DNA from: Hirundichthys speculiger
Lineage: Eukaryota > Chordata > Actinopteri > Beloniformes > Exocoetidae
Reading direction: 5' to 3'
NCBI GenBank assembly: GCA_018398805.1
Contig: JAGFBZ010003034.1
Location: 445,501-509,500, forward strand
Length of the DNA stretch: 64,000 nucleotides
The notes under the pieces were generated by a model. The model was given only the letters and a program-made list of their open reading frames with translations, made no database searches and was not told the origin of the DNA. Both the position numbers and the translations under genes were made by a program. Below, piece by piece: positions 61,237 through 64,000 of the stretch. The first letter of the stretch is position 1; each line of letters opens with the position of its first letter.

Positions 61237-61420
61237 GATGCAGGCTTTCTAACAACATGTAGATGTCATTTTTGAGGAATCCTTGCTCTTTTTGCTGTGA
61301 AAGCTCCAGACTGTGCCTTTTACCACAATGTGGCCCTGAAGTAAACAGGTCCAGCTGCTAGAATGGCCTGCCTGCTGCCTAAACTTTTTGTATTATAAAT
61401 CCATAGATAAAAGGTTGTGC
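61237..61420 (+). pseudogene. Decayed mariner, right part
   Basis: CTAGAATGGCCTGCCTGCTG followed by TTTTTGTATTATAAA matches GAACTGGCCTGCCTGCAGTC and TTTTTTGTGCATCATAAA of the copy at 47435-47500. Same orientation as 59650-60095. Confidence 0.6.
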
Positions 61421-61449
61421 TGAGTTATTAAGATGCTAAAATCATATAA

Positions 61450-62517
61450 GTGCTGTATTTCCAAACTGATGTAGTCGTCTCAGACGACTCTGCCATCGTG
61501 GGCTGCATCAGCAGAGATCAGGAGGCCGAGTACAGAGGAGTAGTGGACAGGTTTGTGGAATGGTGTGACCTAAATCATCTCCAGCTTAACATCACAAAGA
61601 CTAAGGAGCTGGTGATTGATTTCAGGAAGCACAGGCCCAATCCCAACCCAGTCAGCATCAGGAGCACTGAGGTGGACATCGTGGAGGACTACAAATACCT
61701 CGGCGTCCACCTCGACAATAAAATGGACTGGGTAAAGAACACTCATGTTCTTTACAAGAAGGGTCTGAGTCGACTTTATCTTCTCAGGAGACTCAGATCC
61801 TTTAAACGTCTGCAGAACCATGCTGCAGACGTTCTACCCACTCGGTGGTGGCCAGCGTCATCTTCTACGCTGTAGTGTGCTGGGGCAGCAGGGTGAAGGC
61901 AGCCGACGCCAACAGACTTAGCAAACTCATCAGGAAACCAGGTTCTGTCCTGGGAGTGGAACTGGAGTCTCTGGTGGAGGTGACGGAGAAAAGGATGCTG
62001 AGGAAGCTCCTTAGCATCAGGAACAACAACTCCCATCCCCTGCATGCCACCCTGGAGACCTGCCTTAGCACCTTCAGCCGTAGACTGAGACCACCAAGGT
62101 CCACCACAGAACGTCACAGGAGGTCTTTTCTTCCTGTGGCCATCAGACTCTATAACTCCTCCCCCTTCTGCTTGAGGGACAGCTGATAATGCAGGACTGT
62201 GTAAATGACTGTAAATAACAATACTATGTGCAATAACTCACCATAAGGAACTTTAACATGTGCAATATATGTAAATAGCAATATCATAGCAGTAAATAGC
62301 AATATTATTATAACAACATTATGTGCAATAAGACACCACAGAGGACCGCTTAATATGTGCAATATCTTGCCTGCTGATGTCTGTCCAAGTTGCTTTTTGT
62401 TTTCTGTGCACTTCCTGTAATTTTTTTTTGAACATTGTTGTTGTAATTTTTGAGCAATACCTGGCACAAGAATTTCCTTCGGGATAAATAAAGTTTTATC
62501 TTATCTTATCTTATCTC
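61450..62517 (+). pseudogene. Rex1-like LINE 3' half with (ATCTT)n tail
   Basis: The first frame carries DDSAIVGCISRDQEAEYRG, LQLNITKTKELVIDFRKH and the YLGVHLDNKMDW motif of the reverse transcriptase C-terminus. A frameshift near 61810-61850 moves the rest to another frame (VVASVIFYAVVCWGS, SHPLHATLETCLSTFSRRL, RRSFLPVAIRLYNSS). A 3' UTR follows and ends with GGGATAAATAAAGTTTTATC and (TTATC)n. It is 5'-truncated near the polymerase active site. Confidence 0.88.
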
Positions 62518-64000
62518 TTATATGGATGTAAACATGGTCCTTTTTTAAAACCTTTTTCTAAGACCAAATTCAAATTGAGCTTATAATGAAAAAAAGAAAA
62601 CAAAAAAGCAACTAGTTACAACATATGCTATGTAGTTTTTGTATATGTTCAGTTAAATACTGTCAAAATAGCCTTAACTTTTCTGGAGGTGGGTTTCTGA
62701 CCAGTTTGCAGTTCATTCCAATCTGTATGGATTCATTTACCACACATAATCATTTCCACAAGAGAAACAACTGGTTCCACAACATTACTGCTCACTACCA
62801 TTTTTCTGTCAGAAATTGACAGTTAAAAACAGACACTGGAATGTTGCTGTTTCAAAGTAGAAAACAAAGCCAAACTCTCATTTTTTTTCTTTTTTTCTCA
62901 ACTCCATGTCTGACATTTTTGAGCTGACACTATCTGACACTGATCTTTGTGTTGCCTGCTTCCTGAGGCCGCAGAAAGCATGTCGAGCTCTCGTCCTCAG
63001 CCTTCCGCCCCCTCACTGCCTTGTAGACATTCCTGACAGCGTCTCCTCTCTCTGTCTGAGGCTTCTATCCGGACAGCTGGGTCTTCAGCAACACGATCCC
63101 CCTTCACCAGGGCAGCCCCTGTCAACGCTCTGTATAGCTGTGTGCTTGCTATATGTGTGTGTACCTGAGGAATATCAAATACACACACATTTCTTTGGCA
63201 TTAAAGGTGCCAAATTCATAGAATTTTCCTTGAAGAACAGGCCTAAGAAGAAATAAACTGTTCCAGAGAGGAAAACAGGGAAAATATTAAAGTTTACTTT
63301 ATTTATGTTGAATCTACTTGTTTCTTTATGTTTCTGTACCGTTTCTAAGAACAGGATGTGGAATGATACTGGGCTGTATTAAGGGAATGTCAAAGGTAGA
63401 GTCTGCTGGCTTCAGCTGATTTGTGGCTGAGTCCCATGATTTCTGACTGGAGATTTTAAAAAAAAAAAAAAAAAAAGTGTTCTGCCACAGTTGTACATGT
63501 GATACGATAGGTGCTCCATGTTTTTGCTCCATGTTTTAAAATGTGGGTGTGCGTAGTTCTATCCCTGTGACTCAGCAGACAGAAATGAATGCCTAATAAA
63601 AAGAAAACATAAAAACAAACACAGTTGTCATAGCTGCAGACAATTGGGATAATGGTTCTTTTGATTAGCAGGACTATTTGTCCATTTGGTCCAGAAGACC
63701 TAGTCTAGCCTAAAACCAGCTGTACTGTGGACTGAACTCTTCTTCGCAGCCTCAGTTTAGCTGTCAAGAACTTCAGTTTTCAATAGAAACCTGGTAGTTA
63801 TAGTTAATCACCTCTGATGGGAAGGTGCGTGGTTCAGTCTTTGTGTTTGAGAAAGTATGTGCTCAGGTATGTGCTCACCTGAATCATTCATCACAAAAGA
63901 AAATACCTACAGAGGCTCTTTCCTGTAAAACGACCTTAGGAATAGCATTTCTCTTAGACAATCCCATTCCTCGGGCTCAAAAGGCAGTAGATGCTTCTGA
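62518..64000. other. Intergenic, no gene recognised
   Basis: AT-rich with poly-A at about 63459-63476. A plus-strand frame of 116 codons at 62906-63256 has no recognisable domain. It contains a short ATGTCGAGCTCTCG segment that could be chance. No splice-bounded exon was accepted. Confidence 0.4.

Noticed and set aside
62906..63256. 116-codon frame near the right edge
   Set aside because: No recognisable domain, and composition changes along its length. A short ATG-started segment inside it could be an exon but nothing confirms it.

Overview
This window is vertebrate nuclear DNA, most probably from a teleost fish (percomorph-like). The evidence is one multi-exon gene with short introns and consensus GT/AG splice sites, surrounded by decayed fish-type mobile elements: L2 and Rex1-like LINEs, Tc1/mariner, hAT and Harbinger-like DNA elements. 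There are no operons, CRISPR arrays or prokaryotic features.

Region by region. 1-1.8 kb: a decayed minus-strand L2 LINE with a Harbinger-like MITE nested in it. 4.5-20.1 kb: the only intact protein-coding gene, osbpl5 (ORP5). It has 21 coding exons that join in frame into an 869-residue protein with a basic N-terminus, a PH domain, an OSBP-related lipid-transfer domain carrying EQVSHHPP, and a C-terminal membrane anchor. Its introns hold small transposon remnants. 20.1-22.2 kb: probable 3' UTR and flank. 22.2-23.4 kb: an L2 tail, two hAT-like ends, a hairpin and a CpG-rich block.

23.9-32.3 kb: an 8.3 kb composite satellite. A 28-bp minisatellite alternates with (CA)n, a tRNA-Leu-like gene and a conserved spacer of about 105 bp. 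Seventeen tRNA-Leu-like copies lie in the same orientation, eleven full length and six truncated. Their anticodons are mostly AAG, with CAG, AAA and UAG variants. 32.3-34.4 kb: the 5' end of a hAT transposon on the minus strand with its tip duplicated. A 905-bp TIR element with a CTTTG target duplication sits in the outer tip.

34.4-54.4 kb: gene-poor sequence with an L2 copy, decayed Tc1/mariner elements, a Rex1-like LINE fragment and RTE-like LINE tails. 54.46-57.50 kb: a 3,035-bp foldback element with arms of about 1.27 kb, an array of about 162-bp repeats at its centre, and a 6-bp target duplication (CTTCAT). 59.6-62.5 kb: a decayed mariner split by a Tc1 element with TA duplications, then the 3' part of a Rex1-like LINE. 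The rest is unannotated intergenic DNA, with two stretches that look like possible conserved noncoding elements.

Only osbpl5 has a clear cellular role: phosphatidylserine/PI4P exchange at ER-plasma membrane contacts. The most unusual structures are the tRNA-Leu satellite and the foldback element. All calls are by eye, with no database search behind them.
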